From NCBI GenBank assembly GCA_036652735.1, contig JAVVVI010000041.1, forward strand, positions 1 through 14,074: a DNA stretch of 14,074 nt, written 5' to 3'. Made by a program: the position numbers and the translations under genes. The DNA is from JAGOGN01 sp036652735. Lineage in GTDB: Bacteria; Bacillota; Clostridia; Lachnospirales; Lachnospiraceae. Below, one piece after another: positions 7,832-14,074 of the stretch. Each line of letters opens with the position of its first letter. Positions within the stretch are counted from its first letter, which is position 1. Under the pieces are notes generated by a model. The model did no database searches, was not told the origin of the DNA, and saw only the letters and a list, made by a program, of their open reading frames with translations.

Positions 7832-8395
7832 ATGATATTATTTTGCAGTATGTATGCACAGGAAGATACAGAATATGACCATATAGATGATTATATAAAG
7901 AGAATTGCAGAAAATGATATGGATGCGTTTCAGCTGTTATATCAACAAAGCAGTAACGGAGTATTTGCTCTTGCACTTTCCATATTGAAAAATAGAGCAG
8001 AAGCGGAAGATGTTATGCAGGATACTTTTTTAAAAGTGCGTTCCGCAGCGCATCTATATGAAGCAAATGGAAAAGGAAAAGCCTGGATCATGATGATTTG
8101 CCGCAATCTATGTCTGATGCGCATTCGGAAAACCAAGTTTACCAGCTTTAATTCCGTAGAGGATTATGAGAATGATTTTTTTACCACAATGGGTGATATT
8201 GAAGATCAGATCGTTCTTAAGACAGCAATGGAGACCTTATCCACAGAGGAATCTGAAATTGTAATTCTTCATGTAGTCTCAGGATTAAAACACAAGGAAA
8301 TAGCGGAAATGTTCCATTTAACATTGTCCACAGTATTGTCCAAATACAATCGTGCATTAAAAAAGCTAAAAAAAGAATTGGAGGGAAAGCTATGA
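7832..8395 (+). CDS. ECF-type RNA polymerase sigma factor
   Basis: A 187-residue sigma-70 family protein with only regions 2 and 4, the ECF architecture. Region 2 (about 25-100) includes ILKNRAEAEDVMQDTFLKV (51-69), the core-binding and -10 recognition part. Region 4 (about 130-183) has the helix-turn-helix LKHKEIAEMFHLTLSTVLS (152-170) that reads the -35 element. The ATG at 7832 is chosen because GGGGAG (7821-7826) lies 5 nt upstream; an in-frame ATG at 7850 has no such site. Its TGA overlaps the ATG of the next gene (ATGA, 8392-8395), so the two are probably translationally coupled as sigma factor and anti-sigma factor. It is too short to be a SigI protein. The target genes cannot be read from this window. 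Confidence 0.9.
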   Translation: MILFCSMYAQEDTEYDHIDDYIKRIAENDMDAFQLLYQQSSNGVFALALSILKNRAEAEDVMQDTFLKVRSAAHLYEANGKGKAWIMMICRNLCLMRIRKTKFTSFNSVEDYENDFFTTMGDIEDQIVLKTAMETLSTEESEIVILHVVSGLKHKEIAEMFHLTLSTVLSKYNRALKKLKKELEGKL

Positions 8396-9666
8396 GCACA
8401 CATCAAATTACAGAACAATTAAAAAAAGATGTTACTACTTTGACTCCAAATATTTATGAGCAGGTGGCTAATGCCACAGTAGAGAAGATGCAGCAGTCGG
8501 AGTGGGATCTGTTCTGCAAGAGTGGAGAAAGACAGTCAACCGGTAAGATCGTAAAATTTAAAAACCGTATGGTTTATATGTCGGCATTGTTGGCGGCCTG
8601 TGTGGCAATTATAGTGGGTATCTCCATGAAGCAGAATCTCATGATGGAATCCATGATTATTATGGATGTAAATCCAAGTATTGAGATTCAGACCAATGCA
8701 AAGGAAAAAGTGCTGTCAGTAAAAGCATTAAACACAGATGCACAGGAAATCATTCAAGGCATGAATCTGAAACATACAGAACTAAATGTGACACTGAATG
8801 CAATTATTGGTTCTATGATTAAGCATGGTTATTTGGATGATTATAAAAATACGGTGCTGGTATCAGTAGGCTCTAAGCATGAAAAGAGAGAGGCAGAACT
8901 GGAACGAAGCATTAAGGAACAGCTGGAACAGATTTTGCGCCAGCAATCGGGAGAAGCAAATGTAATTTGTCAGTCCTTTCATGAAGATCAGAAGCTGAAG
9001 GAGTTGGCACAAAAGTATCAAATTTCACAGGGAAAAGCATTGTATATAGAAAAATTACTGGCAGAATATCCACAGTTGTCCGTAGCAGAGCTTTCGAACT
9101 TAACGTTAAATGAGATACAGGATTTGATTGATGGACTGAATGATGGTTCTTCCAAAGAGAATCCTTCTGACATAGATTCATCCAAAGACCAATCGGATAC
9201 AGATAAGGACAAAGATAAAAAGAATCCGGATAAAAAGGATGATGCCAATACAAAAGATGATAATGACGATGAAGATGACGANNNNNNNNNNNNNNNNNNN
9301 NNNNNNNNNNNNNNNNNNNNNNNNNNNNNNNNNNNNNNNNNNNNNNNNNNNNNNNNNNNNNNNNNNNNNNNNNNNNNNNNNGACGACGATGACGACGACG
9401 ATAAAACAGGCACCGTAAATAAAAAGAATGATAAAGACAAAAATGATTCCAAGGATGAAGATAAGGATGAGGAGGAAGATCAGGATTCCGACAAAGATGA
9501 TTCCGAAGAGGAAGAGATTAGTGAGCCGGATGAGGAGCCTGATACAGAGGAGGACCTAGAGGACGGCGAAGATGATGGCGAAGAGGATGGCGAAGATGAC
9601 GGCGAAGATGACGGCGGAGATGATGGCGGCGATGATGGTGGAAATGAAAGAAAGAAATCATTCTGA
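8392..9666 (+). CDS. RsgI-like transmembrane anti-sigma factor with acidic repeat tail (assembly gap inside)
   Basis: Single-pass membrane protein, 424 residues as assembled. Residues 1-58 are cytosolic and should bind the partner sigma factor. One hydrophobic segment follows (about 61-79, AACVAIIVG at its core). The outer part begins with an RsgI-type domain: IIMDVNPSIEIQ (89-100), then NVTLNAIIGSMIKHGYL (132-148). The Asn94-Pro95 bond matches the conserved site at which RsgI proteins are reported to cut themselves. A charged helical region (about 160-250) is followed by a long Asp/Lys/Glu-rich tail, a seven-copy D-G-E/G-D repeat (391-418) and a basic end (ERKKSF). A run of 100 N interrupts the poly-Asp coding part, so the true length is unknown. 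Its role, holding the ECF factor until an envelope signal arrives, is inferred from the domain and the 4-nt overlap. The signal is unknown. Confidence 0.85.
   Translation: MSTHQITEQLKKDVTTLTPNIYEQVANATVEKMQQSEWDLFCKSGERQSTGKIVKFKNRMVYMSALLAACVAIIVGISMKQNLMMESMIIMDVNPSIEIQTNAKEKVLSVKALNTDAQEIIQGMNLKHTELNVTLNAIIGSMIKHGYLDDYKNTVLVSVGSKHEKREAELERSIKEQLEQILRQQSGEANVICQSFHEDQKLKELAQKYQISQGKALYIEKLLAEYPQLSVAELSNLTLNEIQDLIDGLNDGSSKENPSDIDSSKDQSDTDKDKDKKNPDKKDDANTKDDNDDEDDXXXXXXXXXXXXXXXXXXXXXXXXXXXXXXXXXXDDDDDDDKTGTVNKKNDKDKNDSKDEDKDEEEDQDSDKDDSEEEEISEPDEEPDTEEDLEDGEDDGEEDGEDDGEDDGGDDGGDDGGNERKKSF
9282..9381. other. Assembly gap of 100 N inside a GAY (Asp) repeat
   Basis: Exactly 100 N, the usual placeholder for a gap of unknown size. 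Both flanks are GAY/GAD triplets (gatgacga before, gacgacgatgacgacgac after), so the gap is almost certainly a trinucleotide repeat that short reads could not span. The frame is continuous across the gap only as written. The number of Asp codons is not known. Confidence 0.95.
9562..9645 (+). repeat. Seven tandem 12-bp repeats encoding D-G-E/G-D
   Basis: Seven in-frame 12-nt units (GAY GGC GAA GAT and variants) encode DGED, DGEE, DGED, DGED, DGGD, DGGD and DGGN at residues 391-418 of the anti-sigma factor. Units 1-4 carry mostly GAA at the third codon, and units 5-7 carry GGN there. Such repeats can vary in copy number by slippage. Confidence 0.9.
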
Positions 9667-9709
9667 TTCTAGTTTTCGTTAGAATAAAGGACAAAAATCC
9701 AATTTACCC

Positions 9710-9738
9710 TTGAAAAATAGTTCAAAATGGTGCATTAT
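9710..9738 (+). promoter_or_regulatory. Possible promoter for the Mrp-type ATPase gene
   Basis: TTGAAA (9710-9715), a 17-bp spacer, then CATTAT (9733-9738). The boxes match the consensus at 4 of 6 positions or better. The position, about 45 nt before the ribosome binding site, suits gene 9792-10646. No clear terminator was found between the anti-sigma gene and this site; a 6-bp AT-rich hairpin at 9666-9685 lacks a T-run. Confidence 0.4.
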
Positions 9739-9791
9739 GTCATAGAGTGGGTTTTTAATAAAGACAAAAAAATATGACAGGAGGTAGTGAA

Positions 9792-10646
9792 ATGGCAGAA
9801 AATAGTCAATGTAGCAGCAGCGGATGTTCCAAAGAAAGCTGCGAGGGTTGTCCAAGTGCAACAAAGGATTCCAATAGTGTTCCGGAAAGCTTTTTGGAAA
9901 AATTAAACGAATCTTCATCCGTAAAAAAATTAATTGGTGTGGTAAGTGGCAAAGGTGGTGTTGGAAAATCCTTTGTAACAGCATCTCTTGCTTGCGCAAT
10001 GAAAAAAAGAGGGTATGAAGTAGGAATCCTGGATGCAGATATTACAGGACCGTCGATTCCTAAGATGTTTGGTGTTCATGGACCGGCAGTGGGAGATGAA
10101 CTTGGAATTCAGCCAATTGTTGCAGAAGATGGGACGAAAATTATGTCACTGAATCTTCTTGTAGACGATGAAGAAGCACCTGTAATTTGGCGTGGACCAA
10201 TTCTGGCAGGAACCGTAAAACAATTTTGGACAGAAGTTGTCTGGGGAGATATTGATTATCTGTTTGTAGATATGCCACCCGGAACAGGAGATGTTCCTTT
10301 GACGGTATTCCAATCACTTCCAATTGATGGAATTGTAATTGTAACATCACCACAGGAATTGGTACAGATGATTGTTAAAAAGGCATATAATATGGCGGGA
10401 ATGATGGATATTCCGGTTCTTGGCATTGTTGAGAACTACAGTTATCTTAAATGTCCGGATTGTGGAAAAGAGATTAAGGTATTTGGTGATAGTCATATTG
10501 AAGAAGTTGCCGGTGAACTTGGAATGAAGATTCTGGGTAAATTACCAATTGAACCTGCATTTGCTGCAAAGGCAGATGAAGGAAAGTTCTATGAAGTAGA
10601 AAACACATATTTGGAAGAAGCATATAACGTGCTCTCTAAACTGTAA
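9792..10646 (+). CDS. mrp: Mrp/NBP35-family iron-sulfur cluster carrier ATPase
   Basis: P-loop ATPase of 284 residues of the Mrp/ApbC/NBP35 family, cytosolic, expected to carry or insert Fe-S clusters. The ATG at 9792 is chosen over an in-frame ATG at 9774 because AGGAGGT (9779-9785) lies 6 nt before it and overlaps the earlier candidate. A Cys-rich N-terminus has C7, C12, C17 and C20, a possible Fe-S site as in NBP35-type members. The deviant Walker A motif GKGGVGKS (53-60), LDADITGPS (80-88) and DMPPGTGD (160-167) are family signatures. CPDC (221-224) is the CxxC that binds the bridging cluster in the dimer. It stands alone, between the sigma operon and uraA, with its own terminator. The exact client proteins are unknown. 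Confidence 0.92.
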   Translation: MAENSQCSSSGCSKESCEGCPSATKDSNSVPESFLEKLNESSSVKKLIGVVSGKGGVGKSFVTASLACAMKKRGYEVGILDADITGPSIPKMFGVHGPAVGDELGIQPIVAEDGTKIMSLNLLVDDEEAPVIWRGPILAGTVKQFWTEVVWGDIDYLFVDMPPGTGDVPLTVFQSLPIDGIVIVTSPQELVQMIVKKAYNMAGMMDIPVLGIVENYSYLKCPDCGKEIKVFGDSHIEEVAGELGMKILGKLPIEPAFAAKADEGKFYEVENTYLEEAYNVLSKL

Positions 10647-10650
10647 AGAA

Positions 10651-10674
10651 AAAGCTCCGTTAAGGAGCTTTTTT
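10651..10674 (+). terminator. Intrinsic terminator after the Mrp gene
   Basis: AAAGCTCC (10651-10658) pairs with GGAGCTTT (10664-10671) around a GTTAA loop, and six T residues lie at 10669-10674. It begins 5 nt after the stop codon. Confidence 0.92.
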
Positions 10675-10707
10675 GGCGCATATTGTTCCGACAGAAAAAG
10701 GAAAGAC

Positions 10708-10736
10708 TTGATTTGTCAGCAATATTCCGTTATAGT
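10708..10736 (+). promoter_or_regulatory. Sigma-A-type promoter of the uracil permease gene
   Basis: TTGATT (10708-10713), a 17-bp spacer, then TATAGT (10731-10736). Transcription would begin near 10743, leaving a leader of about 50 nt before the ATG. This is too short for a PyrR-type attenuator or a purine riboswitch, and no terminator hairpin is seen in it. Confidence 0.65.
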
Positions 10737-10792
10737 ATTTAATTGAGAAATGTACCAACTGTATCTAACAACTTATACCAGGAGGACGTCTG

Positions 10793-12064
10793 ATGAAGGA
10801 AAGAGCGAAAGTACAAAAACTAATTTTAGGTTTACAGCATGTTCTGGCAATGTTTGGGGCAACCGTGCTTGTGCCGGCATTAACAGGATTAAACACATCA
10901 ATCACGCTGATTTGTGCGGGGATTGGTACTCTGATTTTCCACTTTGTTACGAAGAAAAAGGTTCCGGTGTTTTTAGGCTCCAGTTTCGCCTTTATGGGTG
11001 GAATAATGGCAATTATTGGTAATTCAAGAATGGGAGATCCTGATTTTATGGAGAAACTGGCAAGTGTAAAGGGTGCACTGATTATTGCCGGTTTTATTTA
11101 TGTATTGTTTTCAATCTTAATTAAAGTGGTTGGTTATGAAAAAGTGAATAAACTGTTGCCACCAATTGTAACCGGACCCATTATTATTGTAATTGGATTG
11201 CGTTTAAGCAGTTCCGGAATCAACAACGCCTTGTACTGGGATGGCAAATTCAGTTTAAAGGCTATGCTGGTTACGGTTATTGTGTTAGCAACAATTATTT
11301 CCATCTCTGTTTTTGCAAAAGGAATCTTTAATTTAATGCCAATCCTGTTTGGTATCATTCTGGGATTTATTGTGTGTGTTCCATTGGGATTTACAGACTT
11401 TACACCGGTTGCCACGGCAAACTTTATTTCCCTTACCGATAAGAATATCCTGGCACAAATATTCTGCATGCCAAAATTCAGATTGGATGCCATTCTGGCA
11501 ATTGCACCGATTGCACTTGTGACTCTGATTGAACACGTTGGAGACATTACCACAAATGGTGCAGTGGTAGGTCAGAACTTTATGAAGGATCCGGGAATAC
11601 ACCGAACACTTCTGGGAGATGGACTTGCTACTGCGTTTGCAGGTCTTTGTGGTGGACCGGCAAATACAACTTATGGAGAAAATACCGGGGTTTTGGCGGT
11701 TACAAAAAATTATGACCCAAGCATTATCCGAATTGCAGCTGTATTTGCCATAGTCCTTGGTGTCTTTGGTAAAATAGGCGGTGTGATATCCAGTATTCCC
11801 ACACCGGTAAGTGGAGCAATTGGTATTGTTCTCTACGGAATGATTTCCGCAGTAGGTGTACGTATTTTAATTAGCTCCAGATTAAATTTTGGCAATAGCA
11901 GAAACTTAATGATTGCCGCACTTATTTTTGTCCTTGGAATTGGCTGTGACAGCATTCCAATTACAGCTACCGTAAGTATTTCCGGGCTGGCGCTTGCGGC
12001 AGTGGTTGGAATTGTACTAGCCTTTGTATTACCGGAGGGCGAGGATGCGGTACTGGAGGATTAG
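10793..12064 (+). CDS. uraA: NCS2-family uracil permease
   Basis: Membrane protein of 423 residues with many hydrophobic segments, typical of the 14-helix NCS2 nucleobase:cation symporters. The N-terminal LQHVLAMFGATVLVPALTG (14-32) is characteristic of the uracil branch. TLIEHVGD (244-251) and NTTYGENTGV (291-300) carry E247 and E296, which align at constant offset with the substrate-site E241 and E290 of E. coli UraA. The position of E. coli H245 is D251 here. AGGAGG (10780-10785) supports the start. It has its own promoter and is not beside other pyrimidine genes in this window, so uracil import for salvage is inferred from the family; xanthine is a less likely substrate. Its stop is 5 nt from the stop of the converging gene fragment. 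Confidence 0.88.
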   Translation: MKERAKVQKLILGLQHVLAMFGATVLVPALTGLNTSITLICAGIGTLIFHFVTKKKVPVFLGSSFAFMGGIMAIIGNSRMGDPDFMEKLASVKGALIIAGFIYVLFSILIKVVGYEKVNKLLPPIVTGPIIIVIGLRLSSSGINNALYWDGKFSLKAMLVTVIVLATIISISVFAKGIFNLMPILFGIILGFIVCVPLGFTDFTPVATANFISLTDKNILAQIFCMPKFRLDAILAIAPIALVTLIEHVGDITTNGAVVGQNFMKDPGIHRTLLGDGLATAFAGLCGGPANTTYGENTGVLAVTKNYDPSIIRIAAVFAIVLGVFGKIGGVISSIPTPVSGAIGIVLYGMISAVGVRILISSRLNFGNSRNLMIAALIFVLGIGCDSIPITATVSISGLALAAVVGIVLAFVLPEGEDAVLED

Positions 12065-12069
12065 TCATG

Positions 12070-12660
12070 CTATTGCTTCCCAACTGCTTTTTGAGCAAAA
12101 ATGGTATGGATTAGTGTCTCATAAGGAGGACGGGATTTAATGGTACCGGCTTCTTCTAAAATATTGCAAAGCAGGGTATAGGATTCTTCATCATAAATCA
12201 AATCGGAATTCCAGGTTTGCTGATCCTGATACCGTTTTACAATCGTGGTTATAGTCTCCGGGGAGGTATCTTTAAACTGAGGTTTGATAATTGCAGCAAT
12301 TTCTTTTGGGGAATGGGTTTTTACAAAATCCATTCCCTTTTGCAATGCATTGGTAAAGGACTGGATCGTCTTTTCATTTTCGGCAAGATAACTTTTTCTG
12401 GCACAAAAAGAGGTATAGGGGATATAGCCTGAATCACTCCCAAGGGATGCCACCACATAACCACCTTTTTGATCCTCAATTCCGGTGGCAAATGGTTCAA
12501 ATTCAACGGTATAATCGCCTGAACCGCTTAAGAAGGCAGCGGCAGTGGAACCAAAATCAATGCTTTGGTCAACAATCAGATCTTTGCCGGGAGTCAAGCC
12601 ATGTTGTTTGAGGATATATTCAAAGACCATCTGAGGCATACCTCCTGATTGCCACAGCAC
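12070..12660 (-). pseudogene. ABC transporter substrate-binding protein, C-terminal fragment
   Basis: Read on the minus strand, about 196 residues resemble the C-terminal part of an NMT1/THI5 (SsuA-like) periplasmic binding protein. Visible pieces include GGMPQMVFEYILKQHGL, GDYTVEFEPFA, GGYVVASLG, YIPYTSFCARKSYL and a helical end with IVKRYQDQQTWNSD. Full-length members are well over 300 residues and start with a lipoprotein signal; here that part, the first lobe and any Cys lipobox are absent. The only upstream start is a GTG at 12660 with no ribosome binding site. The recombinase gene ends 7 nt before it, in another frame. The fragment is read as the 3' remnant of a gene cut by an integrative element. 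Family assignment is fairly confident; the substrate (taurine, nitrate, thiamine precursor or other) is unknown. No ABC permease or ATPase gene is in the window. Confidence 0.7.
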
Positions 12661-12668
12661 GTTTCGTT
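12635..12668. other. Probable element end / attachment-site half at the recombinase-SBP junction
   Basis: On the minus strand the recombinase stop (12670-12668) is followed within about 30 bases by sequence that codes for recognisable binding-protein residues (GGMPQM, from about 12645 down). The change from mobile-element gene to truncated host gene therefore falls in this short interval. Large serine recombinases commonly sit at the very end of their element with the attachment site next to the gene. The exact crossover dinucleotide cannot be set without the empty site. Confidence 0.5.
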
Positions 12669-14074
12669 TAGGAAAGCAGGTGAAAAACAGGGGTTCCGTC
12701 TTCTGCTACCATAATTTTATCAATAGAACGGGAAAGTTCATCCTGAGAGGACAGTGTGGGTGTGGGCGGATGCTCCAGAAGGGCGGATTTTTTTTCTAAG
12801 GTTTCACTGAACTGGATCAGGAGTGTTCTTAAAAGTGGATCATAGGTGTGAATAAGCAAATCCGAATGTTCCGGTTGGGATGCAAGATCCGTTTGCCTGG
12901 AGAGAATCAGAGTCTCCAGCTGCTCCTTTAGCTGGGCTTCTTTTAACAAAAGGGACTGAATCTGATTGCTCCGGCTTTCTGTTCGGTGACTTTGGGAGGA
13001 TTGAAGGAGGTGGAAATGATGGAGCAGGGTTTTTTCCGAAATAAGGTGAGGACCGGTACAAAGTGAGGCTCCATGAGTCTGGTAACTGGAACACACATAA
13101 CAGGGGGTTGGACAGCCATTGATTCTGCGTGTAACCGGTGTTAGCGGCCGGAGGCAGTCTTTACAGAAAACCAGCCCTGCAAAAAGTGGGCGTTCCTTGG
13201 AAGCACCCTTATAGGAACTGCGAATGCGCTGTTTTTTTTGTGCCTGGACGGATTGGAAGATGGCCTCATCAATAATTGCCGTGTGATGGTTGGGAAAAGT
13301 AAACTGCTGAGAGGGCGGTACTCTGGAATCAGCGCCATGTACGTGGGATCTGGAACGTTTGTGCAGTCGATAGACACCGATGTAAAAATCATTATTCAGG
13401 ATATCACGTACCATGCTGTCGGACCAGGAACGTGCAATTTTTCGTTGGGAAATTTTGTTATGATCCAAAAAAAGCTGACTTTGAAGCAGGGAGGGGGTTG
13501 GGACGTTTGTTTCATTTAAAATCCCAGCAAGAGAGCGATATCCATATCCCTTTAGATAGAGGGTAAAAATATTCTGAATAATAGCAGCAGCTTCTGAATA
13601 CACTTCAATTTGTGCATTATCTTCGGGGCTGCGATAATATCCAAAAGGAACCGCCTGTAACAGGGAACCGTTTTTTTGCCGGGCAAGAAGGGAACTCTTT
13701 ATTTTTTTACTAATATCCTTAATGTAGCGCTCGTTGTACCAGGTGCGGATTCCCAGAATCTCATCATTATCGGTTAGGGAATCAAAGTTATCATCAATGA
13801 CAATGAGCCGTTTGCCTCTTTTCTGAAATTCTTCAACAAGAAGGAGAACCTTAGCATTATGTCGCCCAAGACGTGAAAAATCTTTTACAATTACAGTATC
13901 AAGGTGCTGGTCAAGATCCATGCGTAATTGAGAAAAACCGGGACGGTCAAATTGATAGCCGGAGATTCCATTATCTTCATACCAACAGCTGATTTCCATC
14001 TTGTTTTGAACCGCATATTGGGTAATTAGGAGCCTTTGGTTAGCAATCGAGGAGTTTCTCCCATCCTCTTCTTT
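12668..14074 (-). CDS. Large serine recombinase (N-terminus beyond the window edge)
   Basis: Site-specific recombinase of an integrative element. The reading frame is open to the window edge, so 468 residues are visible and the start lies beyond 14074; the ATG at 13999 is internal. The visible part begins KEEDGRNSSIANQRLL, which in this family directly follows the YxRLS motif, so the catalytic Ser is just outside. Resolvase domain (visible 1-130): EDNGISGY (33-40) and VIVKDFSRLGR (61-71) with the active-site arginines. Recombinase domain about 140-270, starting VPFGYYR (142-148). Zinc ribbon: C304, C307, C328, C339. A Gln/Glu/Leu-rich probable coiled coil follows (about 345-420). The size fits TndX/TnpX-type large resolvases. 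The gene reads towards, and stops beside, a truncated binding-protein gene. Function as integrase/excisionase is well supported; the identity of the element is not. Confidence 0.93.
   Translation of the reverse strand, partial: KEEDGRNSSIANQRLLITQYAVQNKMEISCWYEDNGISGYQFDRPGFSQLRMDLDQHLDTVIVKDFSRLGRHNAKVLLLVEEFQKRGKRLIVIDDNFDSLTDNDEILGIRTWYNERYIKDISKKIKSSLLARQKNGSLLQAVPFGYYRSPEDNAQIEVYSEAAAIIQNIFTLYLKGYGYRSLAGILNETNVPTPSLLQSQLFLDHNKISQRKIARSWSDSMVRDILNNDFYIGVYRLHKRSRSHVHGADSRVPPSQQFTFPNHHTAIIDEAIFQSVQAQKKQRIRSSYKGASKERPLFAGLVFCKDCLRPLTPVTRRINGCPTPCYVCSSYQTHGASLCTGPHLISEKTLLHHFHLLQSSQSHRTESRSNQIQSLLLKEAQLKEQLETLILSRQTDLASQPEHSDLLIHTYDPLLRTLLIQFSETLEKKSALLEHPPTPTLSSQDELSRSIDKIMVAEDGTPVFHLLS

Noticed and set aside
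9382..9405. DDDDK at the end of the poly-Asp run as a functional protease site
   Set aside because: It resembles the enterokinase recognition sequence only because of the Asp-rich composition; there is no biological reason for such processing here.
8392..9666. Calling the sigma/anti-sigma pair SigI-RsgI proper
   Set aside because: The sigma factor is 187 residues with ECF regions 2 and 4 only, without the C-terminal domain of SigI. Only the anti-sigma factor is RsgI-like.
9666..9685. Terminator after the anti-sigma gene (ATTCTA/TAGAAT hairpin)
   Set aside because: The stem is six weak A/T-rich pairs with an 8-nt loop and no T-run, so it is not a convincing intrinsic terminator.
10675..10792. 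Purine or PyrR-type riboswitch/attenuator before the uracil permease gene
   Set aside because: The predicted leader is about 50 nt, with no alternative hairpins, no terminator and no recognisable aptamer core.
12080..12105. Terminator between the converging uracil permease and binding-protein genes
   Set aside because: TGCT/AGCA around TTTTG gives only a 4-bp stem without a proper T-run on either strand, and it lies inside the binding-protein fragment.
13238..13519. Plus-strand open frame inside the recombinase gene
   Set aside because: It is antisense to the zinc-ribbon and recombinase domains, has no recognisable motif and no ribosome binding site; it is a shadow of the minus-strand gene.

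Overview
The window looks like a low-GC Firmicute of the butyrate-producing Clostridia, most likely Lachnospiraceae. The basis is the clostridial butyryl-CoA gene set, AGGAGG-type ribosome binding sites, an RsgI-like anti-sigma factor and the protein style. I did not settle on a genus. No rRNA, tRNA or CRISPR array was seen, and no gene-free stretch exceeds about 300 bases.

Layout, left to right. (1) 104-2866 (+): a 920-residue c-di-GMP protein with the order PAS, intact GGDEF, GAF-like, degenerate GGDEF, degenerate EAL. (2) 2928-7629 (+): a five-gene central butyrate operon, crt-hbd-bcd-etfB-etfA, with 28-46 nt gaps, closed by a strong intrinsic terminator at 7642-7686. Together these genes turn 3-oxobutyryl-CoA into butyryl-CoA, with the Bcd/EtfAB step probably electron-bifurcating. 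The thiolase gene often found with this set is not in the window. (3) 7832-9666 (+): an ECF sigma factor overlapping by 4 nt a membrane RsgI-like anti-sigma factor. The anti-sigma factor has a conserved Asn-Pro site and a long, very acidic extracellular tail. A 100-N assembly gap lies inside the Asp-coding repeat of that tail. A near-consensus promoter with a palindrome over its -10 box precedes the pair. (4) 9792-10646 (+): an Mrp/NBP35-type Fe-S carrier ATPase with its own terminator. (5) 10793-12064 (+): an NCS2 uracil permease with its own promoter.

(6) 12070-14074 (-): the accessory end. A large serine recombinase enters from beyond the right edge, and its visible part lacks only the first residues including the catalytic serine. 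Its stop codon lies 7 nt from a 5'-truncated ABC-transporter substrate-binding protein gene, of which only the C-terminal part remains. The simplest reading is that an integrative element carrying the recombinase inserted into the binding-protein gene, with the element end falling near 12640-12668. The missing 5' half of that gene should then lie at the other end of the element, beyond 14074.

The best leads are the recombinase/binding-protein junction, the ECF sigma/RsgI-like pair with its poly-acidic tail, and the partly dead c-di-GMP protein upstream of the butyrate operon.
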